Below are positions 41,130-50,162 of a DNA stretch of 64,000 nucleotides, one piece after another. The notes beneath the pieces are model-generated. The model worked only from the letters and a program-made list of their open reading frames with translations. It was not told the origin of the DNA and made no database searches. The DNA is from Bog-366 sp964501985 (lineage in GTDB: Bacteria; Acidobacteriota; Terriglobia; UBA7540). Each line of letters starts with the position of its first letter. Positions within the stretch are counted from its first letter, which is position 1. Location of the stretch: the NCBI GenBank assembly GCA_964501985.1, contig CAZCVY010000006.1, forward strand, positions 1 to 64,000. Reading direction: 5' to 3'. Made by a program: the position numbers and the translations under genes.

Positions 41130-42530
41130 ATGTCCAAACAGGGAATATCCCGCCGCGAGTTTATGGGGCGGACGGTAGGGGGCGCGGCTGCGGCCGGGCT
41201 GGGACTGGGGGCGCCGGCGCTGGGCCGGGCGGTGTCGCCCAACGAGAAGATCACGGTGGGCGTGATCGGGGCGGGAATCCGCGGGCTCGAGGACATGCAG
41301 AGCTTGTTGAACGCGGGCGCGAATGTGGCCATGGTCTGTGACCTTTACGACGGCCACCTGCGGCGCGCGCTGGAAATCCAGCCCAACACGCCGACCACGC
41401 GCGACTATCGAAAGGTGCTCGAGCGCAAGGATATCGACGCCGTGTTGATTGCCACTTCCGACCACTGGCACATGCCCGTTGCCGTCGAAGCCATGAAGGC
41501 CGGCAAAGACGTTTATTGCGAGAAGCCCATGGCGCACACTATTCCCGAAGCGCTGGAAATGGTGAGAGTGTCAAAGGCCACGGGCCGCGTCGTGCAGGTG
41601 GGAAGCCAAAGCCTCAGCATGCAATCCACCACCTGGGGCAAGCAGCACCTGGATGCAGGCGACATTGGCAAGGTCTTCATGGTGCAGTGTGAGATTTTCC
41701 GGCCTGACCCGGTGGGAGCATGGCGGTATCCCATCCCGCCCGACGCCACGCCGCAAACCATTGATTGGGAGCGTTACCTGGGCAGCGCCCCCAAGCGGCC
41801 ATTCGACGCCGCTCGCTTTTTCCAGTTCCGCAACTGGTGGGACTACGGCACGGGCATCGCGGGGGATGAGTACGTCCATCTGCTCTCGCGCGTTCACCAC
41901 TTAATGAAGGTCCAGTATCCCTTGAGCGCCGTGGCCAACGGCGGGCTCTACAAGTGGACCGGTGACCGCGAAGTGCCCGACATCCACAACACCCTCTACG
42001 ACTATGGCGCTTTCCAGGTGGTGGTGATGGCGAACCTGGTCTCCAACTGGGACGGAGGCGAGATTGTCCGCTTCATGGGCGACAAGGGTACGATCGTCCT
42101 GACCGAGGAGTCCGCCCAGTACAAGCCTTATGACTCGGATTGGGAATTCGAATACCCGCTCGAGTCCTGGCCCAAGGACACCAAAGGTCCCTTCATGGAG
42201 GCGCGCAAGGACGACCCGGCCATGGATATTGGCACCTTCTCGAAACAGCCGAAGCGCCAGGGAGCTTCCATGCGGATTACCGCCGAGGGCACCGAAGACC
42301 ACATGCGCAATTGGTTCGACGCCATCAAGACGCGGAACCAACCCATTGAAAACGTGGACTTTGGCTGCGGTACCGCGGTTGCGTGCCACATGGCAAACCT
42401 CTCCTACCACGAGAAGCAGCGCGTCTTCTGGAATGCGGAGAAGGGTCAACTTACCGGCGACAAAGGCCCCGTCGATATGTACTGGCCGAGCGGCGCCAAG
42501 GGCCCATCCCGGCACCACCAAACCACGTGA
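41130..42530 (+). CDS. Tat-exported Gfo/Idh/MocA-family oxidoreductase
   Basis: 466 residues with a clear Tat signal (SRREFMGRTVGGAAAAGLGLG). The Rossmann domain follows (ITVGVIGAGIRGLED), then DAVLIATSDHWHMPVAVEAMKAGKDVYCEKPMAH with the EKP motif, and a C-terminal substrate domain (FRNWWDYGTGIAGDEYVHLL). Ribosome binding site AGGAGGAG. Such exported dehydrogenases act on sugars or glycosides in the periplasm. It is a paralogue of the protein at 12558, longer by about 55 residues and with a canonical EKP motif where the other has EKT. Confidence 0.86.
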   Translation: MSKQGISRREFMGRTVGGAAAAGLGLGAPALGRAVSPNEKITVGVIGAGIRGLEDMQSLLNAGANVAMVCDLYDGHLRRALEIQPNTPTTRDYRKVLERKDIDAVLIATSDHWHMPVAVEAMKAGKDVYCEKPMAHTIPEALEMVRVSKATGRVVQVGSQSLSMQSTTWGKQHLDAGDIGKVFMVQCEIFRPDPVGAWRYPIPPDATPQTIDWERYLGSAPKRPFDAARFFQFRNWWDYGTGIAGDEYVHLLSRVHHLMKVQYPLSAVANGGLYKWTGDREVPDIHNTLYDYGAFQVVVMANLVSNWDGGEIVRFMGDKGTIVLTEESAQYKPYDSDWEFEYPLESWPKDTKGPFMEARKDDPAMDIGTFSKQPKRQGASMRITAEGTEDHMRNWFDAIKTRNQPIENVDFGCGTAVACHMANLSYHEKQRVFWNAEKGQLTGDKGPVDMYWPSGAKGPSRHHQTT

Positions 42531-43083
42531 CGCCGATAGCCGCCGTACGCACGTTCGACCCTTGATGCGAGTACCTCAGCAGACAGTAGCGAGGGGAGCC
42601 AAAACTCCCCTCCCAGATTCGATGAGGTTGGCACCGAGGCGTCGGGGTGGTCCCCAACGCAAGCCGACGTCAGAACCGCCCCCATAGTAGCAAAATGCGT
42701 ATATCTCTTCGATAAACACCGCTACGTCATCAACCCCATTAGAAAACAAACTGTTGCGCAAATTAGCGCAGAGTGCTGTGAATCTCCACAGGTCCCGGCA
42801 AAATGCGACTATCCCTCCTTCGGAACGTACAGAAAATTAACGGTTTCTAAGAGCGTCTCCGGACAAACTCTTCACATCTTTGGCGAAACCCTTGCTATCT
42901 ATCCGGTGTTCGTGGGGTTTCGGGACAATGGCAGTAGCGACCTACTCTCTAAGAACTCGGCTGATCGGGGAGCCCAAAAAGGGGCAACGCCTCCCCCTCG
43001 TAACGGGGACGGTTTGGGCCTCGACGATGAGCAGGCCTTCTTCTGCCACGCCCTCGTGTCAACTCCAGATTAGAGCCGCAGCA
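42531..43083. other. intergenic region ahead of the cytochrome cluster
   Basis: 553 bp without a supported gene; in-frame sequence upstream of the cytochrome start is open but not protein-like. GAAACCC near 42883 could pair with GGGTTTC near 42914. I looked for a cyclic-dinucleotide (GEMM) riboswitch because these control cytochrome genes in Geobacter, but its conserved core is not present. The promoter is not identified. Confidence 0.35.
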
Positions 43084-44511
43084 GTGAAGAGGGTCCTGAT
43101 CCTCGCCCTAATGATCGGGCTTGGCGTTTCTTGGGTCAGCGCCGCCAAGCACCCCGCCCTTGACCCGAAGGTGGACGGCGCGAAATGCATCGACTGCCAT
43201 GCGGACAAGACCAAGGGAAAGTCCGTCCACACAGCGATCGCCAGCGGCTGTTTGAGTTGCCACGAAGTTCGAGTTAACCGGGACATCACCAGAATAAAGT
43301 TAACCACCGCAACCCCTCTGGACCTTTGCATCACCTGCCACGCGGACAAGAAAGCCGCTGATATTAAAGGGAAAATCCACAGTCCGGCGGTTCGCGACTG
43401 CCTGAAATGCCACGATCCCCACGTCGCGGACTACAAGAACCAGTTGCTCCAGCCGATGTCGGGAGCGACGAAGCAGGATAACCTCTGCCTGACCTGCCAC
43501 AACACGGGCGTAGACGTTCTCAAGGGGGGCAGCCGGCACGCGGCCCTCGACATGGGCTGCGACACCTGCCATGTCACTCATAAAACAGGGGATCCTGCGC
43601 AGCGCGAGTTCGCGTTCCACCTGACCAAAGACGCGCCGGCGCTTTGCCAGGACTGCCACGACGTGAAAGACGTGGCGATGCTGAAGGCGCACCAGAATCA
43701 GCCCATTGCCAAGGCCGATTGCCTTCAGTGCCACGATCCGCACCAGTCCAAAGCGCCCAAGCTGATGCAGGCCTTCATGCACAACCCCTTTGAAGGCAAG
43801 CAATGCGACACCTGCCACGCGCCGGCCAGGGACGACAAAGTGGTGCTGACACAGAAGGATGCGAAGTCCTTGTGCGTGATGTGCCACGAGGATGTGGCCA
43901 AGCAGATCGCGACGGCCAAGGTGCAGCATCCGGGCGCTGCGGGCGATTGCACGGATTGTCACAACCCGCACGCTGGAAGTTCCCCAGGCTTCCTGCAACC
44001 CGGCCCCGTGGCGGCATGTCTCGCCTGCCACTCCGACCAAACCGAGCAGTTCAAGAAGAGGCACCTGCACCAGCCCGCCTCCGAGCAAGGGTGCGCCACG
44101 TGCCACGAGCCACACGGCAGCGACAATGCGCACTTGCTGCGTGCGAAGAGCGTGAACGGGCTTTGCCTGGAGTGCCACGGGCCCGACGCCAACCCCCAGA
44201 AGGTGGAAGGGGCGAGCCTGGTGACGATCTTCGACGGCAAGGTGAAGCTGCCGGAAAACTACTTTAGTAAGGTGCCGATTCTGCCCTTGAAATATGGCCG
44301 CGGACATCCGATGGAGAACCACCCCGTTGGTGACTTCATCGACCCCAAGACCAAAGCCCCAGTGCACATGGATTGCTTATCCTGCCACCAGCCCCACTCA
44401 GGAGATCAACCGGGGATGCTGGTGAAAGACCAGAAGAACGATATGAAGTTCTGCAACACATGCCACATCAATCCGATGAACTTGATGGATGTGCAAATTG
44501 GAGGCAAATGA
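43084..44511 (+). CDS. secreted 16-haem c-type cytochrome
   Basis: 475 residues from GTG 43084, where a signal peptide (KRVLILALMIGLGVSWVSAA) begins. Sixteen CxxCH motifs are spread evenly along the mature protein, about every 20-40 residues (CIDCH, CLSCH, CITCH, CLKCH, CLTCH and so on to CNTCH near the end). Many are followed by a PH pair (CHDPH, CHNPH, CHEPH, CHQPH) that can ligand a neighbouring haem. There is no lipoprotein Cys and no membrane anchor. Electron transfer through the periplasm or outside the cell is expected. It is the first gene of the seven-gene cluster, and NHL protein 1 starts one base after its stop. Confidence 0.92.
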   Translation: MKRVLILALMIGLGVSWVSAAKHPALDPKVDGAKCIDCHADKTKGKSVHTAIASGCLSCHEVRVNRDITRIKLTTATPLDLCITCHADKKAADIKGKIHSPAVRDCLKCHDPHVADYKNQLLQPMSGATKQDNLCLTCHNTGVDVLKGGSRHAALDMGCDTCHVTHKTGDPAQREFAFHLTKDAPALCQDCHDVKDVAMLKAHQNQPIAKADCLQCHDPHQSKAPKLMQAFMHNPFEGKQCDTCHAPARDDKVVLTQKDAKSLCVMCHEDVAKQIATAKVQHPGAAGDCTDCHNPHAGSSPGFLQPGPVAACLACHSDQTEQFKKRHLHQPASEQGCATCHEPHGSDNAHLLRAKSVNGLCLECHGPDANPQKVEGASLVTIFDGKVKLPENYFSKVPILPLKYGRGHPMENHPVGDFIDPKTKAPVHMDCLSCHQPHSGDQPGMLVKDQKNDMKFCNTCHINPMNLMDVQIGGK

Positions 44512-44512
44512 C

Positions 44513-45898
44513 ATGTTCAGCTTCGCGGTTCGACCGGCCCGGAAAGGACACTGCGGTCGAGGTTCCAAGGCCCTCCGATCAAATCCAACCAACCTTTGGG
44601 TCGCGGCGCCTTTGGGGTTGATCTGCTTGTTGTTGTTCTTCTGCCCCGTTGAGCTGCATGCGGGCAAAAAGAAGGCCGATTCCGCTCCCGCGGTTGACGC
44701 AGCAAACGCGCGTACGCGGGCTTACTTCGATATCACCAAGATCGTATGGCCAAATCCCCCTGCGATCCCGCGGATCGCGTTCAAGGATCTCTATACAGGC
44801 GAGAAGGTAGACCCCAGCCTGTACGGCAAGCACAAAGGAAAGCAGACCTGGATGGACCGTCTGGCGGGAGCGCAGCCCGATGACCAAATGAAGCTCACGA
44901 ACATCCCCTTTCAACTGATTCGTACTTATGGAGTGGGGGTGGATTCAAAGGGCAACATTTATGCGGCGGACCAGGCAGTGGGCGCCGTGTTCGTTTTTGA
45001 TCCGAAAAACAAGGACCACGTTGAAATGATCGCTCATGGCAGACAGGCGAGCCTGGACATGATTGGCGGGGTGGCGCTGGATGACGACGATCGCCTGTTC
45101 GTCGCCGACTCGAAGTTGCGCCATATCCTGGTGTTTAACCCCAAGCACGAAGCGATTGCGTCTTTCGGAACGGATGACCTGGTTCGGCCGGGCGGCCTCG
45201 CCATCGATCGGGAGAACCGGTTCCTCTACGTAGCCGACACGGGAAATGACGTTGTGGATGTATTCGACGCAGACACCTACAAGTTCTTACGCAAGATCGG
45301 CAAACCGAGCCGGAAGCACGACCAGACGGACCCCGGCACATTCGCGGATCCCGAGGGCGTGGCAGTAGATAAGGATGGCAATCTTTACGTGACGGATACC
45401 CTAAACGACCGGGTGGAGATGTTCGATGCCGATGGTGAGTTCATCAGCACGTTCGGCAAGAATGGCGATGGTCCCGCCGACTTCGAACGCCCAAAAGGAA
45501 TTGCCGTCGACTGCGATGGCCACATCTGGATCGTGGATGCCGCTCTGAGCATGGTGAAGGTATTTAACCGGCAAGGCCAACTGCTGATCTACTTTGGCGG
45601 GGTGGGAAATTATCCCGGCCAGTTTATGGGCCCGTGGGGAATCGCTATCGGCCCATCGAATGAAGTCGTCGTTTCCGAGACGTTTCCGGGGCGGGTGCAG
45701 GTGTTTCGTTACATTACCGACGCCGAGGCCGCCGCTGAGAAGGCGCGCCGGGAGAGCGAATTGGAAAAACGGGCCGGATCGACGGGGGCGAGCGGGGCAA
45801 ATGCCGGCAGCGGCGCTCCTGCCGGAGGTCCCTCATCGAAGGGGACGGCGGCAGCTTCGCCAACTCCGGACCCGAAAAAGGATTTCGCGGCGCAGTAG
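44513..45898 (+). CDS. secreted NHL-repeat beta-propeller protein 1
   Basis: 461 residues from ATG 44513 (GGAGG upstream, one base after the cytochrome stop). A signal anchor (WVAAPLGLICLLLFFCPVELHAG) precedes at least five NHL repeats, visible as GVGVDSKGNIYAADQAVGAVFVFD, GVALDDDDRLFVADS, GLAIDRENRFLYVADTGND, GVAVDKDGNLYVTDTLNDRVEMFD and GIAVDCDGHIWIVDA. A Glu/Arg helix and an Ala/Gly/Ser/Pro tail end the protein. Propellers of this kind lie next to extracellular cytochrome genes in Geobacter-type loci; a scaffold or assembly role is inferred. Confidence 0.88.
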   Translation: MFSFAVRPARKGHCGRGSKALRSNPTNLWVAAPLGLICLLLFFCPVELHAGKKKADSAPAVDAANARTRAYFDITKIVWPNPPAIPRIAFKDLYTGEKVDPSLYGKHKGKQTWMDRLAGAQPDDQMKLTNIPFQLIRTYGVGVDSKGNIYAADQAVGAVFVFDPKNKDHVEMIAHGRQASLDMIGGVALDDDDRLFVADSKLRHILVFNPKHEAIASFGTDDLVRPGGLAIDRENRFLYVADTGNDVVDVFDADTYKFLRKIGKPSRKHDQTDPGTFADPEGVAVDKDGNLYVTDTLNDRVEMFDADGEFISTFGKNGDGPADFERPKGIAVDCDGHIWIVDAALSMVKVFNRQGQLLIYFGGVGNYPGQFMGPWGIAIGPSNEVVVSETFPGRVQVFRYITDAEAAAEKARRESELEKRAGSTGASGANAGSGAPAGGPSSKGTAAASPTPDPKKDFAAQ

Positions 45899-46008
45899 AG
45901 CCGCAACGAGTTTTGGTTGTCGACGGACAGCCAAAGCGCAGCTCGAGGAAGAACGCCGGGCAGCGTAATTTTTATGAAAGCAACTCCTCAAGGAGGTCTA
46001 GCAATAAC

Positions 46009-46950
46009 ATGAAGAAACTAACTCTAGCAATCCTCGTTACGCTGGTAACTGCGAGCGTGGCGATGGCTCAGTTGCCGGGTCCAAACCAATCCACGGACAT
46101 TCTGGGCGCGCATAACGTTGGGGGGCGAGGCTGTGTCATCTGCCACGCTCCACACAGCGGCGTGCTTGGCAACGGGAAGGCAACGACCAACGATGTCAAC
46201 AACGGTATGTATGCCCTTTGGGGCCAGGACCTTTCTCCACTCTACGGTCAATCGCTGAGCTTCAGCGGCGACGGTAGCACAACAAAATACCCTGTAACTC
46301 TGCCTTACTCCACGACGGCTCTGACGCCATCGGGCAGCCTTACCATGAACGCAGCCAACATGCATGACGCTGACTCGCAAGTCATTTTTTGTCTGAGTTG
46401 CCACGACGGCGTCTTGACCAAAGTTGGAATGATGACGGGTCATACGGTTGAAACCTTGCCGGTGGTCGGTGGAACTGCGCCGACTCTTCTGGCAGCGCAA
46501 GCCCCGAGCAACGGGACAGCGTACAGCAACGACCATCCGGTCGGAGACTTTGCGACCGTCGGTTGCAATGCTGCCGCGACTCCGGAATCGGGATACAACT
46601 GGGACTGCACCGGCGGGGGAGCAACGACTACCCCGGTTTCGATGACAGGTACGAATTCAGCGAAATTCCTCACGTCGTATCCTGCTTCCTTCTGGAATGC
46701 GTCGGGAAGTCCCTTGTCAACGGGAACTTTGAACGGCGGAACGGTGAACGCGGTAACCTGCACGACCTGCCACAATCAACACAGCATGACGGCCTATTCG
46801 AATAAGAATGGAACATATAGCACGATGTTCTTTATTAAGGGCTATTACAACCCGAACGACGGCGGCAATTCCGTGGCTCAGTTCTGCCGCAATTGCCACG
46901 GCGGAGAATCGAACGAAATGAACGGTGTTCTGAGTGTACCGACCACGTAG
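46009..46950 (+). CDS. secreted tetrahaem c-type cytochrome, OmcE-like candidate
   Basis: 313 residues from ATG 46009 with a perfect AAGGAGGT. The signal peptide ends in VAMA-Q. Haem motifs: CVICH (42-46), CLSCH (128-132), CTTCH (251-255), CRNCH (293-297). Potential distal ligands include His35, His49, His119, His145, His176 (NDHPVGD) and His258. Two further Cys (186, 200) could form a disulfide. Only four haems in a long Gly/Ser/Thr-rich chain, with no anchor, fits filament-forming tetrahaem cytochromes such as Geobacter OmcE better than compact cytochromes. Adjacency to a prolyl isomerase and NHL proteins supports this. Confidence 0.8.
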   Translation: MKKLTLAILVTLVTASVAMAQLPGPNQSTDILGAHNVGGRGCVICHAPHSGVLGNGKATTNDVNNGMYALWGQDLSPLYGQSLSFSGDGSTTKYPVTLPYSTTALTPSGSLTMNAANMHDADSQVIFCLSCHDGVLTKVGMMTGHTVETLPVVGGTAPTLLAAQAPSNGTAYSNDHPVGDFATVGCNAAATPESGYNWDCTGGGATTTPVSMTGTNSAKFLTSYPASFWNASGSPLSTGTLNGGTVNAVTCTTCHNQHSMTAYSNKNGTYSTMFFIKGYYNPNDGGNSVAQFCRNCHGGESNEMNGVLSVPTT

Positions 46951-46971
46951 TTTTCGTTCTCGATCATCGAT

Positions 46972-46997
46972 CAGGGGGAGGGCACTCCCTCCCCCTG
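46972..46997 (+). terminator. strong hairpin after the tetrahaem cytochrome gene
   Basis: CAGGGGGAGGG (46972-46982), CACT loop, CCCTCCCCCTG (46987-46997): 11 perfect base pairs, 22 bp after the stop. A short pyrimidine run follows. It probably acts as a partial terminator or mRNA 3' stabiliser, which would raise expression of the tetrahaem gene relative to those downstream. Confidence 0.65.
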
Positions 46998-47030
46998 TCT
47001 CTTACGAATCTTGAGTGAGGAGCATACAGC

Positions 47031-48137
47031 GTGAACCGCAAAAACAGAATGTCGAAAGGTCCACAGGTGAGTGAGAACCGAGGGGCAAAGCGGCAATCAA
47101 TCCCGCCCTCACGATTCGGCTATCTGGCCCTCAGCCTCTTGTTCTTCCTGGCCGGAACAGGTTCTATCCGGGCGCAAGTTCCAGCTCACGCTCCCAGCTC
47201 CGTTCTGGAAGGTTTCGCCACCACTGCGGCATCCCAACCCGTGGGCCGGGCGGTAGTGCGTGTGAACGGCGCTGTGCTCACCGACCGCGACCTGCTCCGT
47301 GAGATGTTCGCGATCTTCCCCTATGCGCGGGTCCACAACGGGTTTCCCAGAACCATGGAGGCGGACATTCGCTCCGGCGCCATGCAGATGATGGTTTTTG
47401 AAGAGTTGGTATACCAGGACGCGAAACAACGCGATATGACCATCCCCTCCGCAGAACTGGCAAGCGCCGTAAAGGAGTTTCGCCAGCGCTTCCATTCTCC
47501 TCAAGAATATCAGCAAATGCTTCGGGACGAGTTTAAGGGCTCGCCCAAGCTGTTCCAGGCCCAGGTAGAGCGCTCACTGCTGATTGACAGGTTTCTGAAG
47601 GAGCAGATCACGGATAAGTCTGCGGTTTCGCCAGCAGAAGTGAAGGCCTATTACGACACGCACACGGAGCGGTTTCTCCTCCCGGAGTCGTACTCCTTCC
47701 AGAGCATCTCCATTTTGCCGCCACCCAATGCTACTGCTCCGCAGTTGCACGAAGCGCACAAACGCGCCCTCGAGGCGCTGCGCCAGGCCCAAGCTACCAA
47801 GAGTTACGAAGAATTTGGCGCGCTGGCCGAGAGGATTTCCGAAGACGATTTTCGGGTCATGATGGGCAACCACAAGGCGGCTGACATTTCGAAATTACCC
47901 CCTGTGGTCGTGACCGCCCTGGCGGCCATGTCGACCGGCCAGGTCAGCCAGCTCATACAATTCGACGCGAACGATTACGCCATCCTTCGATTGGTTTCTC
48001 ATAACCCTCCCGGCACCCAGAAATTTGAAACTGTCCAAGGCGCATTACATGACCAGTTGGTGAAAGAGAAGATCGAACACTTGCGCAGTGTTCTTGCCAT
48101 GAGGCTCAGTAAAAATGCCAAGATCGAAAAGGCGTAG
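47031..48137 (+). CDS. SurA/PpiC-type periplasmic peptidyl-prolyl isomerase
   Basis: 368 residues from GTG 47031. A signal peptide (FGYLALSLLFFLAGTGSIRAQ) follows a long charged N-terminus, so an ATG at 47049 is also possible. A SurA-like N-domain (VVRVNGAVLTDRDLLREM, then FEELVYQDAKQRDMTIP) leads into a parvulin domain from AEVKAYYDTHTERFLLPE with LPPVVVTALAAMSTGQVSQLI near the end. Such chaperones help fold outer-membrane or secreted proteins. Position between the tetrahaem cytochrome and the beta-barrel suggests a dedicated client in this cluster. Confidence 0.85.
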   Translation: MNRKNRMSKGPQVSENRGAKRQSIPPSRFGYLALSLLFFLAGTGSIRAQVPAHAPSSVLEGFATTAASQPVGRAVVRVNGAVLTDRDLLREMFAIFPYARVHNGFPRTMEADIRSGAMQMMVFEELVYQDAKQRDMTIPSAELASAVKEFRQRFHSPQEYQQMLRDEFKGSPKLFQAQVERSLLIDRFLKEQITDKSAVSPAEVKAYYDTHTERFLLPESYSFQSISILPPPNATAPQLHEAHKRALEALRQAQATKSYEEFGALAERISEDDFRVMMGNHKAADISKLPPVVVTALAAMSTGQVSQLIQFDANDYAILRLVSHNPPGTQKFETVQGALHDQLVKEKIEHLRSVLAMRLSKNAKIEKA

Positions 48138-48295
48138 GACCGCACACCCGCAGTCAAACTGGACCACAGACAACTGCCTGCTAAGCACATGGATCAGCAG
48201 GCGGAAGAGAGAATCCTCCCGAGCCGTAACTGTGCGGGCATGCGGCGGAGGATCAATCCTGGCCGTGTAATCGACTTTGGAAGAGAACGTGCAAA

Positions 48296-50146
48296 ATGTC
48301 AGTTGCTGTGCTTAAGAATCTCACACTCGCGATAATGGTCCTTGCGATCGCCGCACCTGCGGTGGCGCAGGTTAGTGCTGGGGAAGCGAAGCTAAACCTG
48401 AACGCAACCATCTCGGCGGGATACAACGACGATTATTCGAACCTCTTGGGATCTGACCACGGCATTAACGGCGCCGGCACCGCCGATCTCTCCGGCTATT
48501 ACTATAATCCCAATTTCCTCTCCTTCGAGGTCCAGCCCTTCTACAATCAGTCGCGGCTCAACTCCGCATTCCAATCCATTACTGCCAGCAGCGGCGTAAA
48601 CGCGAGTGCTCACCTCTTCGGTGGTTCGAATTATCCGGGATCGGTCAGCTACTCGACCTCCTTCAATAGCAGCGGGAACTTCGATGTTCCTGGCCTCGCC
48701 AATTACACCACGAACGGGGACAGTGATAATCTCACCGTTACTTGGGCAGTTCACCGCAAGGATTTGCCCTCGTTGAATCTTAGTTTCTCGAATTCGAACG
48801 ATGCCTATTCCATCTACGGGGCCAATGCTCAAGGGACGTTCCACGCCAACACTTTTATTTTAACTTCGATCTATGAGCTTGGCGGCTTTAACCTGAACGG
48901 AAGCTTTCAGTACACGGCGCTCCAGACGCTCACGCCGCAGTTTCTAACGGGCGAGGCGTCTGAAAATTCCACCTCCGGCGCGACTTCGTTCAGCTTGGGT
49001 GCTTCTCACAAGCTGCCTTTCAACGGGAGCGTCTCCGCCAACGTCAATCGCGTGGACATCAATACGAATATTGGTGACACCGGCTCCAGCGATCGGTTTG
49101 ACACCACCGTCGACACGCTTACAGGGTCGGCCAGCTTCGCTCCGCTCAACCACCTGAACGTGGGTGGGACCACTTATTACACGGATAATCTCGAGGGGAC
49201 AGTCTACAACTCGCTGCTCGCGACAGGGGTCGCTGCTCCCGAGTTGGCAGGTGAAGAGGCGTCGCACGACCTGAGTTTAACGGGCTATGCCAATTACGAA
49301 ATGCCCGCGCAACACCTGACCTTCCATGGGTTCGCGGAACGCCAACAACAAACCTTTCTTGGCACCTCTTTGGCGTCAACCTCCCTGAACGGCACGGCGA
49401 TGTATTCGAACGTGCTGCTGGGCGGAGCGTTCAACGGCGTTTTCGGAGTGACCCAGACCTTTGTTAATACCTCTCAAGAAAGCGCGTTGGGCCTGAACGC
49501 TTCGGTCAACTACACGCACCGCATCAACCGCTGGCGTCTATCGGGGGGCTTCAGCTATGCGCAGGACGTTCAGACCTTGCTCATCGCCTATACTACTTCG
49601 GGCTACAATTACAGTGGCAGTGTTGGCCGCCGGCTCGGCCGAAAATCGTTTTGGCAAGCCACCGCAGGCGGGGGCAGGAGCCTTCTGACGGACCAACCGG
49701 GCTCCGCGAATTCTAACCAAACCTACTCCACTTCACTCTCCATACCCCATTTCAGCATGAGCGGTTCCTACTCGTCATCGAGCGGAAATGCACTCTTGAC
49801 CTCGACGGGTCTGGTGACGACCCCCCTTCCTTTGCCGGTGGTCAACCCGGCATCGGTGGTGTTCTTCAATGGCAAATCATACTCGGCGGGAATCGGGGCT
49901 CATCCCACCCGCGGTTTGACCATGTCAGCCTCATATGCAAAGGCTCTAAGCGGCACCAACAGCAACTCTACGCTCTCGAACAACAGTAACGAAAACATGT
50001 TTTTCCTTGTATCATACCAGTTGCGCAAGCTTAATTTTGCAGCAGGATACAGCAGGTTGCTTCAGGGATTCAGCGCTACGGGAACGCCGACGGCACTGGA
50101 AGGGTCATTCTACGTGGGTGTCTCGCGCTGGTTTAACTTCTTTTGA
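48296..50146 (+). CDS. outer-membrane beta-barrel protein (porin of the cytochrome cluster)
   Basis: 616 residues. Signal peptide (NLTLAIMVLAIAAPAVAQ), then amphipathic strands throughout (for example LNLNATISAGYNDDYSNLL, LSFEVQPFYNQSRL, NYTHRINRWRLSGGFSYAQ) and a last strand ending in Phe (SFYVGVSRWFNFF), the beta-barrel assembly signal. More than 20 strands are plausible. There are no haem motifs. It resembles MtrB- or OmbB-like barrels in role, not in detectable sequence motifs: a barrel that lets a multihaem cytochrome cross the outer membrane. The 158-bp leader contains ATCCTCC/GGAGGAT near 48211-48251, which could fold. Confidence 0.8.
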   Translation: MSVAVLKNLTLAIMVLAIAAPAVAQVSAGEAKLNLNATISAGYNDDYSNLLGSDHGINGAGTADLSGYYYNPNFLSFEVQPFYNQSRLNSAFQSITASSGVNASAHLFGGSNYPGSVSYSTSFNSSGNFDVPGLANYTTNGDSDNLTVTWAVHRKDLPSLNLSFSNSNDAYSIYGANAQGTFHANTFILTSIYELGGFNLNGSFQYTALQTLTPQFLTGEASENSTSGATSFSLGASHKLPFNGSVSANVNRVDINTNIGDTGSSDRFDTTVDTLTGSASFAPLNHLNVGGTTYYTDNLEGTVYNSLLATGVAAPELAGEEASHDLSLTGYANYEMPAQHLTFHGFAERQQQTFLGTSLASTSLNGTAMYSNVLLGGAFNGVFGVTQTFVNTSQESALGLNASVNYTHRINRWRLSGGFSYAQDVQTLLIAYTTSGYNYSGSVGRRLGRKSFWQATAGGGRSLLTDQPGSANSNQTYSTSLSIPHFSMSGSYSSSSGNALLTSTGLVTTPLPLPVVNPASVVFFNGKSYSAGIGAHPTRGLTMSASYAKALSGTNSNSTLSNNSNENMFFLVSYQLRKLNFAAGYSRLLQGFSATGTPTALEGSFYVGVSRWFNFF

Positions 50147-50162
50147 TCGGGCAGTTTGGCAA

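Noticed and set aside
42531..43083. Possible GEMM (cyclic dinucleotide) riboswitch ahead of the cytochrome cluster
   Set aside because: The conserved GGCAAACC...GGGACGCAAAGCC core is not found on the coding strand; only loosely similar words occur.
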